DNA from: Flagellatimonas centrodinii
GTDB lineage: Bacteria > Pseudomonadota > Gammaproteobacteria > Nevskiales > Nevskiaceae
Assembly (NCBI RefSeq): GCF_016918765.2
Contig: NZ_CP092104.1
Span: 744,001 to 808,000, forward strand
Direction: 5' to 3'
Length of the DNA stretch: 64,000 nt
Shown here: piece by piece, positions 1-9,493 of the stretch
Layout: every line of letters starts with the position of its first letter
How positions within the stretch are numbered: position 1 is the first letter of the stretch
The notes under the pieces: generated by a model
Told to the model about the DNA's origin: nothing
The model's database searches: none
What the model saw: the letters and a program-made list of their open reading frames with translations, nothing else
Position numbers and translations under genes: made by a program

Positions 1-989
1 CCGGTGAGGATGCCGTTCTCGATCAGCGCGGTGCAGTGGGTCGGGGTGCCTTCGTCGTCGATGCTCAGCGAACCGCGACGTCCCGGCAGGGTGCCGTCGT
101 CGACGATGGTGCAGTCCGCCGGCGCCACCCGCTGACCGACCCGGCCGGAGAAAGCCGAGCTGCCTTTGCGGTTGAAATCGCCTTCCAGTCCGTGACCGAC
201 GGCCTCGTGCAGCAGCACCCCCGGCCAGCCGGGGCCCAGCACCACCGGCATGCTGCCGGCCGGCGCCGGGATGGCGCCCAGCAGGACGACGGCCTGCCGT
301 ACCGCCTCGCGGGCCAACTGCTCGGGCAAATCGCCCGCCAGCACCACCGAGAAGTGTTCACGTCCGCCGCCGCCCGCGTGTGCCTGCTCGCGACGACCGT
401 CTTGCTCCACCATGACGCTGACATCAAGCCGCATCAACGGACGCACATCGGCGGACAGGCGGCCTTCGGCATCGAACACCAACACCGTTTCATGCTGGGC
501 GGCCAGCCGCGCCATCACCTGAAAAACGCGCGGGTCCGCGGCGCGGGCAGCCCGATCGGCGCGCGCCAGCACATCGATCTGCACGCCCGGCTCGATCCCC
601 AGCAGCGGATCGGTCGCCGGGTACAGCGGGCGGGCGCCCCCCGTGGTCACCGCCACCGGTGCGCTGCGGGACGAACCGTCGCCGGCGATGGCGGTGGCCG
701 CCTGCGCCGCTTCCAGCATCGGCGCCAGTGCAATCTCGTCCGAGTAGGCCAGCCCCTGGCGGTCGCCACTGACGGCGCGCACGCCAACGCCCCGTTCGAC
801 GTCGTGACTACCGCTCTTGACCATTCCGTCCTCCAGCGCCCAACTGCGGGTCAGCCGCTGCTGGAAGTAGAGGTCGGCTGCCTCCACCCCGGGGACCATC
901 AGCCGATCCATCACCGACAACAGTCGCGACTCGTCGAGTCCGGCAGGGGTCAGAAAGGTGTCGCGGGCAAGCGCTAGGGCATCAGTCAT
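1..989 (-). CDS. tldD: TldD metalloprotease subunit (3' end outside window)
   Basis: The frame is open from the ATG at 989 to the window edge, so the last third or so of the protein is missing. TldD and TldE/PmbA form a zinc protease that cleaves unfolded peptides and processes microcin and CcdA-type substrates in the cytoplasm. The zinc-binding HExxxH motif is visible as HEAVGH followed by GLEGDF, and downstream DEGTP and IENGILTG match the TldD family. The start codon overlaps the stop of the nitrilase-family gene by one base (TGATG), so the two are probably translationally coupled. It is the last gene seen of a long leftward housekeeping series. Confidence 0.93.
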   Translation of the reverse strand, partial: MTDALALARDTFLTPAGLDESRLLSVMDRLMVPGVEAADLYFQQRLTRSWALEDGMVKSGSHDVERGVGVRAVSGDRQGLAYSDEIALAPMLEAAQAATAIAGDGSSRSAPVAVTTGGARPLYPATDPLLGIEPGVQIDVLARADRAARAADPRVFQVMARLAAQHETVLVFDAEGRLSADVRPLMRLDVSVMVEQDGRREQAHAGGGGREHFSVVLAGDLPEQLAREAVRQAVVLLGAIPAPAGSMPVVLGPGWPGVLLHEAVGHGLEGDFNRKGSSAFSGRVGQRVAPADCTIVDDGTLPGRRGSLSIDDEGTPTHCTALIENGILT

Positions 990-1804
990 CAGAGTCGTCG
1001 GTGGTCCAGACAGGGGAAAGCGGTACGCAGCTCGTTCATTTTGCCGCGTTCCAGCGTTGCGATCGCGAAACCCGGTACATCGTCGATCATCGACAGGCAA
1101 TCACCCCAGGGGCTGAAGATCGCACTGTGACCCCAGGTGGCGCGGCCGTTGGCATGCACACCACACTGATTGGATGCCACCACATAACTCAGATTCTCGA
1201 TGGCGCGCGCCGCCAGCAGGGTCGACCAATGCGCCGCTCCGGTGCGGTAGGTAAAGGCCGACGGCACGCACAGCACATCGGCACCGGCCGCCACCAGTGC
1301 CCGATAGAGCTCGGGAAAGCGCAGGTCGTAGCAGACACTGAGGCCGACCCGCCAGTCATCGACATCGGCGATCACCGGATGCAGCGGTCCGGCAACGATG
1401 CTGCGCGACTCGCGGTAGTCCTCGCGGGCTCCCGCGCCGGAGACCGCAACGTCGAACAGGTGAATCTTGTCGTAGCGCGCACACAGGCTGCCGTCGGGCG
1501 CCATCAGCAGGCTGCTGGCACAGACCCGCTGCGGGTCATCACTGCGCAGCGGGATGGTGCCGCCCAGCAGATAGACGCCATGCAGGGCCGCCTGCGTCGT
1601 CAGCCAGTCCTGAATCGGCCCGGCCCCCGGCGCCTCGGCGATCGCCAGCTTGTCGCGCTCGCGGCGCCCCATCAGCGGCAGGTTCTCCGGCAGGGTCACC
1701 AGTCGGGCGCCGGCAGCGGCAGCTTCGGCAATCCACCGACCGGCCTCGTCGAGATTGGCCTGGACATCCAGGCCGGCGTTGAGCTGTATCGCGGCTACCT
1801 TCAT
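989..1804 (-). CDS. Carbon-nitrogen hydrolase, Nit1/YbeM-like (probable deaminated glutathione amidase)
   Basis: A 271-residue nitrilase-superfamily protein. The catalytic triad is visible as Glu40 (LPEN), Lys113 (YDKIHLFD) and Cys158 (VCYDLRFPE). Length and the IHLFD and CYDLRFPELYR signatures fit the Nit1/Nit2 branch, which hydrolyses the amide of deaminated glutathione as metabolite repair. The exact substrate cannot be read from sequence. It overlaps yhdP by 4 bases (ATGA) and tldD by 1 base, so it lies inside a coupled operon. Confidence 0.88.
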   Translation of the reverse strand: MKVAAIQLNAGLDVQANLDEAGRWIAEAAAAGARLVTLPENLPLMGRRERDKLAIAEAPGAGPIQDWLTTQAALHGVYLLGGTIPLRSDDPQRVCASSLLMAPDGSLCARYDKIHLFDVAVSGAGAREDYRESRSIVAGPLHPVIADVDDWRVGLSVCYDLRFPELYRALVAAGADVLCVPSAFTYRTGAAHWSTLLAARAIENLSYVVASNQCGVHANGRATWGHSAIFSPWGDCLSMIDDVPGFAIATLERGKMNELRTAFPCLDHRRL

Positions 1805-4800
1805 TGCGTGCCGGCCTCTCCGGCAGAGTCGTCGCGCAGATCAAGGGGCGTCACCTGCGGGTTGTCCCAGCTACCCTGCACCCGGTAGCCGAACTGGGTT
1901 ACTTGGTCCAGCGGTTTCTCCAGGAGTTCCTGTGCGAGCAGCATGATGGCGCCGGCGGCCGGTCCGCCGAGCAGGGTCGCGCCCAGTGTCATGCCACCCG
2001 AAAGACCCGGCAGTACCCGCACCCGCTGGTCGAGACTGCGGCCTGCAAGGTCGATGCTGCCCTCGATCTCCATCCGCAACGACGGCCCGCGAATTTCCAG
2101 GTCGTCGCTGCGGGCGATGCCGTCGGCCAGCAGGAACTGTGCATCGATCCGGTCGAACCGCAGGCCGTCGTCGACGACGTCGCTGAAATCGAGGGTCAGT
2201 CGCCGCGGCAGGGCGTAGAAGCTCATCAGCCCCAGCACCCGCCCGGCACCCGGCTCGATGGCGCGCAGGGTGCCGTCGCGCACCGCCAGCGTCACCGGCC
2301 CTTCCGCACGGGTCCAATCGAGCGACAGCGGCGTCTCCTGCCACACCAACTGACCCTGCACCCGGGTTTGCTCCGCCGTCAGGTTGGGCGCGAAACCGAA
2401 GGCGCGCAGGGTCGGCTCCACGGCCGGGCTCTGCAAATCGAAATCGAGAGTCGCCCGTCCCAGCGTATCGGTACGTCGCCACTCACCGCTCACCTCACCG
2501 GTGAGTTGACCGCCGTCGAGCCTGAAGCGTTCGAGCGCAATGCCGTCGTCAAGGTGGGCGGTCCGCAGCCGTGCCTGCCCCAGCGACAGCCCGTTGAGAC
2601 TGAGCGCCTCGACATGAGCCACGACCGCCGGCCAGCGATCGGGCCGCAGCAGGGTGTCAGCGTCGGCCGGTGTTTCAGCGGCGATATCGCCCTGCATCGT
2701 CAGGCCCTCGAACCCCAGCGCCAGCCGCGACAGGGTGGCAGACATCACGGTGCGGTCGGTGTCCCAGGCCAGCAGCCCCTCGGCGGCCCCCTGCAGCGTC
2801 AGCCGGTAGCCGCCCGTATCAGGCTGCAGCTGCAGGGACTGATCGGCCAGGCTGAAACCGCCGAACCGGAGGCGGCCAACGTCAAGCGCGATGCCGCGCA
2901 GCCCGCCCGGCGGTGCGTCGGCCGGGCCCAGCAGCGCTGCCCACTGCCCCAGATCCAGCTGGGACAACCGGCCGCCGATGAACACCCCGCGCGCGTTCTC
3001 GGCGGGCCGTGGCGCGGCCTGCCCGAAGTGGATCTCCACCGCGGGCGCGGACGCCAGGTCATCCGCCGGCGGCAAGCGCAACTGGGCACTGATCCGGTCC
3101 CCGCCCGCCTGCACGCCGACCGACCAGTCATCGCCGTCGCGCGCCAGACGCAGATGCAGCGGCATGGGCTCATCCAGCGGCTTGCCCAAGGGGGCCGGCA
3201 GGCGGATCGCGGTGCCCCGCAATTCACTGTCGAGTTGCAAGGGCGCCGCCGCAACGCCCAGCGGCATGCGCGCCTGCCAAACGCTTTCACCATCAAGATG
3301 CGCTCGCAAACCGGACGGCAGAAAAGCGGATGCCAGGCGACTGGCGACCGGCACGGTGGCGGAGACCTCGAGGTCGCCCGGATGATCGTCGGCCGGCACC
3401 ACCCGTGCCTGCAACGGCGTGTCGAGCAGCCGCGCCTGCAGCGACTCCGCAGCGATCATGCTGCGGGTGAAGTGGAGATCGCCGGTGAGAGCCTCGACCG
3501 GCGCCGGCAACGCGGCAAGTGCCCATTCGATGTCGTCGAGACCCAGGTGCCCGTCGACCGTCAGACTGCGAACGTCGTTCAGCGGGATACCCAGTTGCAG
3601 ATCCAGCGCCGCGCGCCCGCGTGCGGTCCCGGCCTCCAGCAACGGCGCCAACCGTCGGCGCAGCGAGGACGCGCGCACCACCGCGAACAGCGCATCGAGA
3701 TCGGCCTCGGTTCGACTCTCGATGGTCAGTGCGCCGAGATGCAGCGCCGGGATCCGCGCTTCCAGGCCTAGCACCGGCACCTGCAGCAAGCGTCCGCGTC
3801 GCCCACTGATCTGCAACGCATTGCCCTCGAACACGAGGTCGGCGTCGAAGTCCTTGAGCGCAGGCCAGTCCGGCGAGAACGCCAATTCGCTGTCGCGGAT
3901 CGGCAACTCGAGGCGCCAGGTTCCGGTCGGCCGGGCACCAAATGGGAAGTCGCGCAACGGCCCGTCGATACGCAATGCCGCGTCGGACACACGCCCGCTC
4001 ACCAACGCCCGGGATACCCAGCGCTCCAGCGGGTCTGGCCAGCGCGCCGGCAGGTAGGGTTTGAGCGCGGCCAAATCCGCCACCTGCAGTTGCAGGTCCA
4101 GGGTCAGCGCGGGCCCCGCCTCGCCGCCGAGGTCCAGCACCGCGCGTCCCTGGCCGGCGGCCCCGGCAGCGGTCCAGTCCAGTGCCGGCGCCCGAACCCG
4201 CCATCGGGCGGCTGCCGCATCGGTTTCGGCCAGGCGCTCCCAGAGCAGATCGCCGGCAAAGCGATCGAACCTCAGGGGCTGTGACCATTGCGCGGGCAGC
4301 GCCAGCTGCCACCCGTCAGGATCGGGCGAAAAGCGCCCGCCGTGCTCGGTGGCGACCAGCCGGCCGTTGAGGCCGGCCAGCTTCACCGGTCCGTCGCGCG
4401 GTTGCCAGCCTGCGTCGGTCAGCCCACTCTCGACGGTGTAGCGCCAGTCGCGGTCGCCGCCGGCCGCCGAACCGCGCAAATGCAAGGCATCCAGTTGCCC
4501 CCGCAGGCCGGCCAGCTGCGCCACCTCGGCGTCTGCCGCCAGTGCCAGCCAGGGGGCCAGCGCATCGAGGTCGAGATGGGGCGCATCCAGCTCGACGCTG
4601 TCCTCGCCCCACCGCAGGCGCAGCGCCGCCCGTGACTGGCCGGCGCTGCTGAGATCGGTCAGGCTGACCATGCCACCGGCAGGGCCGGGCTGCCATTCCA
4701 TCCGCACCGAAACGGCGTCGGCGGCGAGACGCTGGTCATCGGGCGTGGCCTGCAACGCCGCCGCCTCGGCCTGCAGCTCGACCCACTGCAGATGACCGTC

Positions 4801-5610
4801 GACGAACTGTCCAACGGCGGTCCCCCACAATCCATCAGCCGTCATCGGCAGCGGGTACTGCAGGCCCGGCAACGCCCACCCCGCCGGCACCAGACCTTCG
4901 GCGCTGATCTGCCAGCGTCCCGACCAGCGGCTGATCCGGTCGGACTCGCCGCGGACCTCGGCTCGGGCTTCGAACGCCCCCCCGAGTGCCGCTGGCAGGG
5001 CGCCACTGGCAGAGACATTGAAGCCATCTCCGGTTTGCACCAGGCTGGCCTCGCCGACCGCCAGGTCGAGCGACTGGTCGCCCCAGCGGGGGTGGCGGAC
5101 GCGAATCTGGGCATCGCTGAGCATGAACACCGAAAAGCGGGCCAGGGCCGTGCGCCAACCCTCGGCACCGCCGCTGACCGGCAACGGCCCGCTACGGAAC
5201 CCCGCCACCCGCACTCGCCGCTCGGCGTCGATATCGACCGTCAGCTGCAGTCCCGACAGCAGCACCCGGTCAGGCAGAAGGTCGCCGCGCAAGAGATGCG
5301 TCAGCGAAAAACCGAGCCGCAGACGGTCGGCACTGAGCGAGTTGTCGATACCATCATCAGTGCCCGGGTCACGAAGCACGATGTCACTGAGCTCGATCTG
5401 CGGGGTCAGCCCGCGCCACAACAGATTGATGCCGCCGATATCGACCGGACGGCCGGCGACCGTGCTGACCCACTCCGAAAGCTGGGTGCGATAACTCGGC
5501 ACCATCAGCACCGCGATCTGGAACACGCCGCTGGCCACAGCCGTGAACACCAGCAAGCCCGCGACAAGCGAGATCAGCGAGGTCCACCAGCGTCGTCTTA
5601 CCCGCTCCAT
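1801..5610 (-). CDS. yhdP: YhdP family AsmA-like envelope lipid-transport protein
   Basis: A 1269-residue protein with one N-terminal membrane anchor at about residues 12-34, followed by a very long periplasmic region rich in short beta-strand segments and an AsmA-like C-terminal part. YhdP with TamB and YdbH forms bridges that carry phospholipids between inner and outer membranes in Gram-negative bacteria. Length, topology and position between rng and tldD all match gammaproteobacterial YhdP. The start at 5610 gives a short basic N-terminus (MERVRRRWW) ahead of the anchor. It is 3 bases from rng. Confidence 0.88.
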   Translation of the reverse strand: MERVRRRWWTSLISLVAGLLVFTAVASGVFQIAVLMVPSYRTQLSEWVSTVAGRPVDIGGINLLWRGLTPQIELSDIVLRDPGTDDGIDNSLSADRLRLGFSLTHLLRGDLLPDRVLLSGLQLTVDIDAERRVRVAGFRSGPLPVSGGAEGWRTALARFSVFMLSDAQIRVRHPRWGDQSLDLAVGEASLVQTGDGFNVSASGALPAALGGAFEARAEVRGESDRISRWSGRWQISAEGLVPAGWALPGLQYPLPMTADGLWGTAVGQFVDGHLQWVELQAEAAALQATPDDQRLAADAVSVRMEWQPGPAGGMVSLTDLSSAGQSRAALRLRWGEDSVELDAPHLDLDALAPWLALAADAEVAQLAGLRGQLDALHLRGSAAGGDRDWRYTVESGLTDAGWQPRDGPVKLAGLNGRLVATEHGGRFSPDPDGWQLALPAQWSQPLRFDRFAGDLLWERLAETDAAAARWRVRAPALDWTAAGAAGQGRAVLDLGGEAGPALTLDLQLQVADLAALKPYLPARWPDPLERWVSRALVSGRVSDAALRIDGPLRDFPFGARPTGTWRLELPIRDSELAFSPDWPALKDFDADLVFEGNALQISGRRGRLLQVPVLGLEARIPALHLGALTIESRTEADLDALFAVVRASSLRRRLAPLLEAGTARGRAALDLQLGIPLNDVRSLTVDGHLGLDDIEWALAALPAPVEALTGDLHFTRSMIAAESLQARLLDTPLQARVVPADDHPGDLEVSATVPVASRLASAFLPSGLRAHLDGESVWQARMPLGVAAAPLQLDSELRGTAIRLPAPLGKPLDEPMPLHLRLARDGDDWSVGVQAGGDRISAQLRLPPADDLASAPAVEIHFGQAAPRPAENARGVFIGGRLSQLDLGQWAALLGPADAPPGGLRGIALDVGRLRFGGFSLADQSLQLQPDTGGYRLTLQGAAEGLLAWDTDRTVMSATLSRLALGFEGLTMQGDIAAETPADADTLLRPDRWPAVVAHVEALSLNGLSLGQARLRTAHLDDGIALERFRLDGGQLTGEVSGEWRRTDTLGRATLDFDLQSPAVEPTLRAFGFAPNLTAEQTRVQGQLVWQETPLSLDWTRAEGPVTLAVRDGTLRAIEPGAGRVLGLMSFYALPRRLTLDFSDVVDDGLRFDRIDAQFLLADGIARSDDLEIRGPSLRMEIEGSIDLAGRSLDQRVRVLPGLSGGMTLGATLLGGPAAGAIMLLAQELLEKPLDQVTQFGYRVQGSWDNPQVTPLDLRDDSAGEAGTQ

Positions 5611-5613
5611 GCG

Positions 5614-7080
5614 CTACAACGGAATGACATCGAAGCTTTCCTGCGTGAAGGCAGCCTCGCCCTGCAGGCGGATGGGACGGCGCAACTGCGCCTCGAGGTC
5701 GGGCAGGCCCAGGGCCGGCTCATCGATCAGACGTTGCACCACCGACGGCGCGGCCAGCACCAGAAACCCCTTGGCCTCGAACTGCCGCGCCGAGCGCTGC
5801 ACTTCGCGCACGATCTCGTGGCAGATCGTCTCGCTGGTCTTGACGTGGCCACGTCCGCCGCAGTGCGGGCAGGGCTCGCAGAGGATATGCCCGAGACTCT
5901 CGCGCGACCGCTTGCGGGTCATCTCGACCAGCCCCAGCGGCGAGAACGGGTACACCTGGGTGCGGGCATGATCGGCGGTCATCGCCTTCTCAAGGCTGCG
6001 CATCACCTGCGCCCGATGGTCTTCCGAGCGCATGTCGATGAAATCGAGAATGATGATGCCGCCGAGATTCCGCAGGCGCAGCTGGCGTGCGATGGCCTGG
6101 GTTGCCTCGAGGTTGGTCTTGAGGACGGTCTCCTCAAGATTGCGATGCCCCAGGTAGGCCCCGGTGTTGACGTCGATGGTGGTCATCGCCTCGGTCTGAT
6201 CGATGATCAGGTGCCCTCCCGACTTGAGATCGACCCGCCGCGACAGTGCCCGGTTGATATCGTCCTCCACCCCGTAAAGGTCGAAGATCGGTGCGGCGCC
6301 TTCGTACAACTCGATCTTGTCAGCCGCCTGTGGCACGAAAACCTGCGCGAACTGCCGTACCCGCCGGTATTCGTCGGCATCGTCGATCCGCACCCGTTCC
6401 ACCGCGGTGCCGAGCAGGTCGCGCAGGATCCGCATCGACAGCGGCAGGTCACCGTGGACCAGGGTGCCGGTGGCGGCCGTCCCGGCCTGGGCGCTGATGG
6501 ATTCCCACAGCCGCACCAGAAAGGCGAGATCGTTCTCCAGCGCCGCGGCATCGGCATTCTCGGCGGCGGTGCGGGCAATCACGCCAAAGCGCGGTGCGAC
6601 CCGCTGTTGAAGCGTCTGCAGCAGTGTTTTCAGGCGCTCGCGTTCACCCTCGTCCTCAATTCGCGCGGACACGCCGACATTCGGCTCGAACGGCAGCATC
6701 ACCAGATACCGCGACGGCACCGACAACAGGGTGGTCAGCCGGGCGCCCTTGGTGCCAAGCGGGTCCTTGAGGATCTGCACCAGCACCGACTGCCCTTCAT
6801 GCAACAGTTGGGTGATGGTCGGCTGCGGACTGTCGCCATGGCCGCTGGCGGGGCCCGGCAGCATGTCGGCGGCGTGCAGGAAGGCGGTGCGCTCCAGGCC
6901 GATTTCGACGAACGCCGCCTGCATGCCCGGCAGCACCCGTTGTACCCGCCCCTTGTAGATATTGCCGGTCAGGCCGTGGCGCGAGGCGCGCTGCACATGC
7001 ACCTCCTGCGCCGTGCCGCCCTCGACCAGCGCCACCCGGGTTTCCTGCGGCCCGATATTGACCAGGATCTCGGTGCTCAT
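5614..7080 (-). CDS. rng: Ribonuclease G
   Basis: A 488-residue RNase E/G-family endoribonuclease, close to the usual RNase G length and lacking the long C-terminal scaffold of RNase E. An S1-like RNA-binding region occupies about residues 35-120 (GNIYKGRVQRVLPGMQAAFV). Catalytic metal-binding aspartates are Asp303 (TIDVNTG) and Asp346 (ILDFIDM). Zinc-link cysteines lie at 404 and 407 (CPHC). The enzyme matures 16S rRNA 5' ends and decays some mRNAs. The ATG at 7080 overlaps the maf stop by 4 bases. Confidence 0.95.
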   Translation of the reverse strand: MSTEILVNIGPQETRVALVEGGTAQEVHVQRASRHGLTGNIYKGRVQRVLPGMQAAFVEIGLERTAFLHAADMLPGPASGHGDSPQPTITQLLHEGQSVLVQILKDPLGTKGARLTTLLSVPSRYLVMLPFEPNVGVSARIEDEGERERLKTLLQTLQQRVAPRFGVIARTAAENADAAALENDLAFLVRLWESISAQAGTAATGTLVHGDLPLSMRILRDLLGTAVERVRIDDADEYRRVRQFAQVFVPQAADKIELYEGAAPIFDLYGVEDDINRALSRRVDLKSGGHLIIDQTEAMTTIDVNTGAYLGHRNLEETVLKTNLEATQAIARQLRLRNLGGIIILDFIDMRSEDHRAQVMRSLEKAMTADHARTQVYPFSPLGLVEMTRKRSRESLGHILCEPCPHCGGRGHVKTSETICHEIVREVQRSARQFEAKGFLVLAAPSVVQRLIDEPALGLPDLEAQLRRPIRLQGEAAFTQESFDVIPL

Positions 7081-7658
7081 GCCGACTCCGGGTACACGTC
7101 GAAGGACGCCAGCAGCGCAACCGTCTCCACCACCGGCAAGCCGATCACGCCGGTAAGGCTGCCGCGGATCGCACGGACAAAGCCGGCGGCAGCCCCCTGG
7201 ATGGCATAACTCCCCGCCTTGCCCAGCGGTTCCCCGCTGTCGCAGTAGCGGCGAATCTGCGCCGCAGTCAGCGGGGCGAAATCGATTTCGGTGAGGGTTT
7301 CCACCGCTTCCCGGCGATCGGCGCTTGCAACCGCCACGCGCGAGATCACCTGATGGGTGCGCCCTGACAGGGCCGCCAGGGTTTCGGCCGCCGCGGCCGC
7401 ATCAGCCGGCTTGCCGAGGGCCCGGCCCGCCAGCAACACCTCGGTATCCGCCACCAGCACCGGCAGCGATGTCGCTGCCTGCCGCAGCGCCGCGGTCAGC
7501 TTGTTCTCGACCACCCGACGAACGTAGTCGAGGCCGGATTCCTGCGGCCGCGGACATTCCTCAACCGCCACCTCGAGCAGGGCGAAACAGAACCCTGCCT
7601 GGGTCAGCAGTTCACGGCGCCGCGGCGATTGCGAGGCGAGATGAAAGGAATAGGCCAT
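7077..7658 (-). CDS. maf: Maf/YhdE nucleoside triphosphate pyrophosphatase
   Basis: A 193-residue Maf family protein that hydrolyses dTTP/UTP or modified nucleotides to monophosphates (house-cleaning). The N-terminal LASQSPRRRELL signature and the central VVADTEVLL segment with downstream GKPAD are visible; the position next to rng suggests the YhdE (dTTP/UTP) branch. The ATG at 7658 is chosen; an in-frame GTG at 7664 adds two residues. Neither start has a strong Shine-Dalgarno. A 64-base gap separates it from rlmH and could hold a promoter, but no clear -35/-10 pair was found. Confidence 0.9.
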   Translation of the reverse strand: MAYSFHLASQSPRRRELLTQAGFCFALLEVAVEECPRPQESGLDYVRRVVENKLTAALRQAATSLPVLVADTEVLLAGRALGKPADAAAAAETLAALSGRTHQVISRVAVASADRREAVETLTEIDFAPLTAAQIRRYCDSGEPLGKAGSYAIQGAAAGFVRAIRGSLTGVIGLPVVETVALLASFDVYPESA

Positions 7659-7722
7659 GACCACAGTGTAGCGGCCATGCCTGGAGGACGAGACCCCGAC
7701 CGCGATCAGACCGCGCCAATAT

Positions 7723-8193
7723 CTAGGCCCGGTGGTAGGGATGATTCACCAACAGCGTCCACGCCCGGTAGAGCTGCTCGGCCACCACCACCCGCACCAG
7801 CGGGTGCGGCAGGGTCAGCCGCGACAGCGACCACCGCTGATGGGCCGCATCGAGAATGCGGGTGTCGAGGCCGTCCGCGCCGCCAACCACCAGCGCGGTA
7901 TCCCGGCCTGACGGCAGCCAGGCCGACAGCGCCTGCGACCACCCGACCGTATCCAGCGATTTTCCACGTTCGTCGAGGGCAATGATCTCGGCATCGCGCG
8001 GTAGCGCCCGCAGGATCCGGTCACCCTCCTGGCGCTTCAAGCGCTCCAGATCGGGTGACTTGCCGCGCGCCGGGGCGGCGATCTCGGTCAGCACCAGCCG
8101 CGCCTCGTGCGGCAGCCGCCCGGCATAGTCGGCGAAGGCGGTCTCCACCCAGGCCGGCATTCGCTGGCCGACCGCGATGAGATGAATCCGCAT
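7723..8193 (-). CDS. rlmH: 23S rRNA (pseudouridine-1915-N3) methyltransferase
   Basis: A 156-residue SPOUT-class methyltransferase that acts on 70S ribosomes at helix 69. The SAM-binding trefoil-knot signature VVGGADGL (about residues 103-110) and the conserved C-terminus (LPHPLVRVVVAEQLYRAW and NHPYHR) are clear. Length is normal for RlmH. It follows rsfS by 6 bases, the classic rsfS-rlmH pair found across bacteria. Confidence 0.96.
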   Translation of the reverse strand: MRIHLIAVGQRMPAWVETAFADYAGRLPHEARLVLTEIAAPARGKSPDLERLKRQEGDRILRALPRDAEIIALDERGKSLDTVGWSQALSAWLPSGRDTALVVGGADGLDTRILDAAHQRWSLSRLTLPHPLVRVVVAEQLYRAWTLLVNHPYHRA

Positions 8194-8199
8194 CCGGAC

Positions 8200-8883
8200 T
8201 CAGCGCGGGGTGCGGGGCTTCTTCGCCGGGCTGGCCTTCTTGGCCCGCGTCGATGCCACTGCCGTGGTGGGCTTGGCTGCGGCCTTGGTCACCTTGGGCT
8301 TGGCTGCGGCCTTGGTCACCTTGGGCTTGGCCGCCGCCTTGGTGCCCTTGGGCTTGGCCGCGGTTGCCGACTTGCCTGCCGGCTTAGTGCTCGTCGCTGC
8401 CTTCGCCCGGGTCGGCTTGGCGGCCGCACCCCAGACCTTGGCGCCGGGCGTCGGTCGCGCCGGGGTCCGTGCCACCGTTGCACGGGGCTGGGCCTTGGAT
8501 GCGGTCTTGGCCACAGCCTTGGTCTTCGTCTTGGGGGTCTCGGGCGTCGCCGGTGGCGGCGGTGTTACCGCCCACAGCTTCTCCAGCTGATAGAACGCAC
8601 GGGTCTGGGTCTGCATGACATGCACCAGCACGCCATTGAGGTCGACCAGCGCCCACTCGCCCTGATCCAGGCCCTCGACCCCGAGTGGCCGGTTGCCCTG
8701 TTCGCGGGCTTCATCCATCACGTTCTGCGCCAGCGCCTTGACGTGGCGGCTGGAGGTGCCGGAGCAAATGACCATGACGTCGGTCATTGGCGTCAGCGCC
8801 TTGACGTCGATGACCTGGATGTCCTGGGCCTTGAGGTCTTCAAGGGCGGCGACGGCGAGTTTAGTGAGTGCTGGGGTTTTCAT
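8200..8883 (-). CDS. rsfS: Ribosome silencing factor RsfS with long Lys/Ala/Pro-rich tail
   Basis: The first 110 residues or so are a normal RsfS/Iojap domain (KAQDIQVIDVK; MTDVMVICSGTSSRHVKALA; GEWALVDLNGVLVHVM), which binds ribosomal protein uL14 and blocks 50S-30S joining during starvation. The protein is 227 residues, about twice the usual length. From about residue 112 it continues as an Ala-Lys-Pro-Thr-rich, strongly basic tail resembling histone H1/AlgP-type repeats (units like AAAKPKVTK). The tail is probably disordered and could bind nucleic acid; that is inference. It overlaps nadD by 23 bases. Confidence 0.93.
   Translation of the reverse strand: MKTPALTKLAVAALEDLKAQDIQVIDVKALTPMTDVMVICSGTSSRHVKALAQNVMDEAREQGNRPLGVEGLDQGEWALVDLNGVLVHVMQTQTRAFYQLEKLWAVTPPPPATPETPKTKTKAVAKTASKAQPRATVARTPARPTPGAKVWGAAAKPTRAKAATSTKPAGKSATAAKPKGTKAAAKPKVTKAAAKPKVTKAAAKPTTAVASTRAKKASPAKKPRTPR
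8275..8355 (-). repeat. 27-bp tandem repeat inside rsfS tail
   Basis: About three consecutive 27-bp units (two identical, one diverged) encode AAAKPKVTK-type nonapeptides in the basic tail of RsfS. The unit length is a multiple of three, so copy-number change would alter tail length without shifting the frame. Confidence 0.8.
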
Positions 8884-9478
8884 CTTCGGTCAGGGCGGCG
8901 ATGTCGGCGGCGGTGAGGCTGTCGAGAATGGCGTCGGGCAACAGGCCACGCACGGACTTGCCGTGGCGCAACTTGCGGCGGATGCGGGTGGAGGAGATGT
9001 CGAGCAACGGCACCTCCAGGGGGTGAAAACGTCCTTCCAGCGCGGCCGCCGCTTCGGCGGGCGGCTGCAGGTCATTGCCGGGCCGCAACACCACCGCCAG
9101 CTCGGCCAGGCCGAGAATGTCGGCCCACCGATGCCAGGTGTGAAAGTGGGCAAAGGCATCGGCGCCCATCAGCAACACCCGGCGGGCGCGTGGAAACTGC
9201 TCGGCCAGCTGGCTCAGGGTGTCGATGGTGTACGACGGCCCGTCGCGCCGCAGCTCGCAGTCGTCGACGACCAGTGCATGCTCGCGTGCGACTGCCAGGC
9301 GGACCCATTCGAGCCGCCGCAATGGCGAGATGCGGGCCTGCGGCCGGTGTACCGGAAAAGCGGTCGGCACCAGACGCACCTGGTCCAGCCCGAGTCGCTC
9401 GCGCGCTTCCAGCGCCAGCCGCAGATGCCCGTTGTGGAAAGGCGCAAATGCGCCACCGAAAAGGCCGACCGCCTTCAA
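8861..9478 (-). CDS. nadD: Nicotinate-nucleotide adenylyltransferase
   Basis: A 205-residue nucleotidyltransferase that makes nicotinic acid adenine dinucleotide from NaMN and ATP. The ATP-binding GGAFAPFHNGH motif starts at about residue 8 and the second signature ISSTRIR lies near residue 162. It precedes rsfS in the same leftward operon with a 23-base overlap, as in many proteobacteria. Confidence 0.95.
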   Translation of the reverse strand: MKAVGLFGGAFAPFHNGHLRLALEARERLGLDQVRLVPTAFPVHRPQARISPLRRLEWVRLAVAREHALVVDDCELRRDGPSYTIDTLSQLAEQFPRARRVLLMGADAFAHFHTWHRWADILGLAELAVVLRPGNDLQPPAEAAAALEGRFHPLEVPLLDISSTRIRRKLRHGKSVRGLLPDAILDSLTAADIAALTEDENPSTH

Positions 9479-9493
9479 ACCCGATGCTGCCGA

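Noticed and set aside
4792-7209. 805-codon + strand frame opposite yhdP/rng
   Set aside because: It is the antisense of well-supported genes; long open antisense frames are expected in very G+C-rich DNA.
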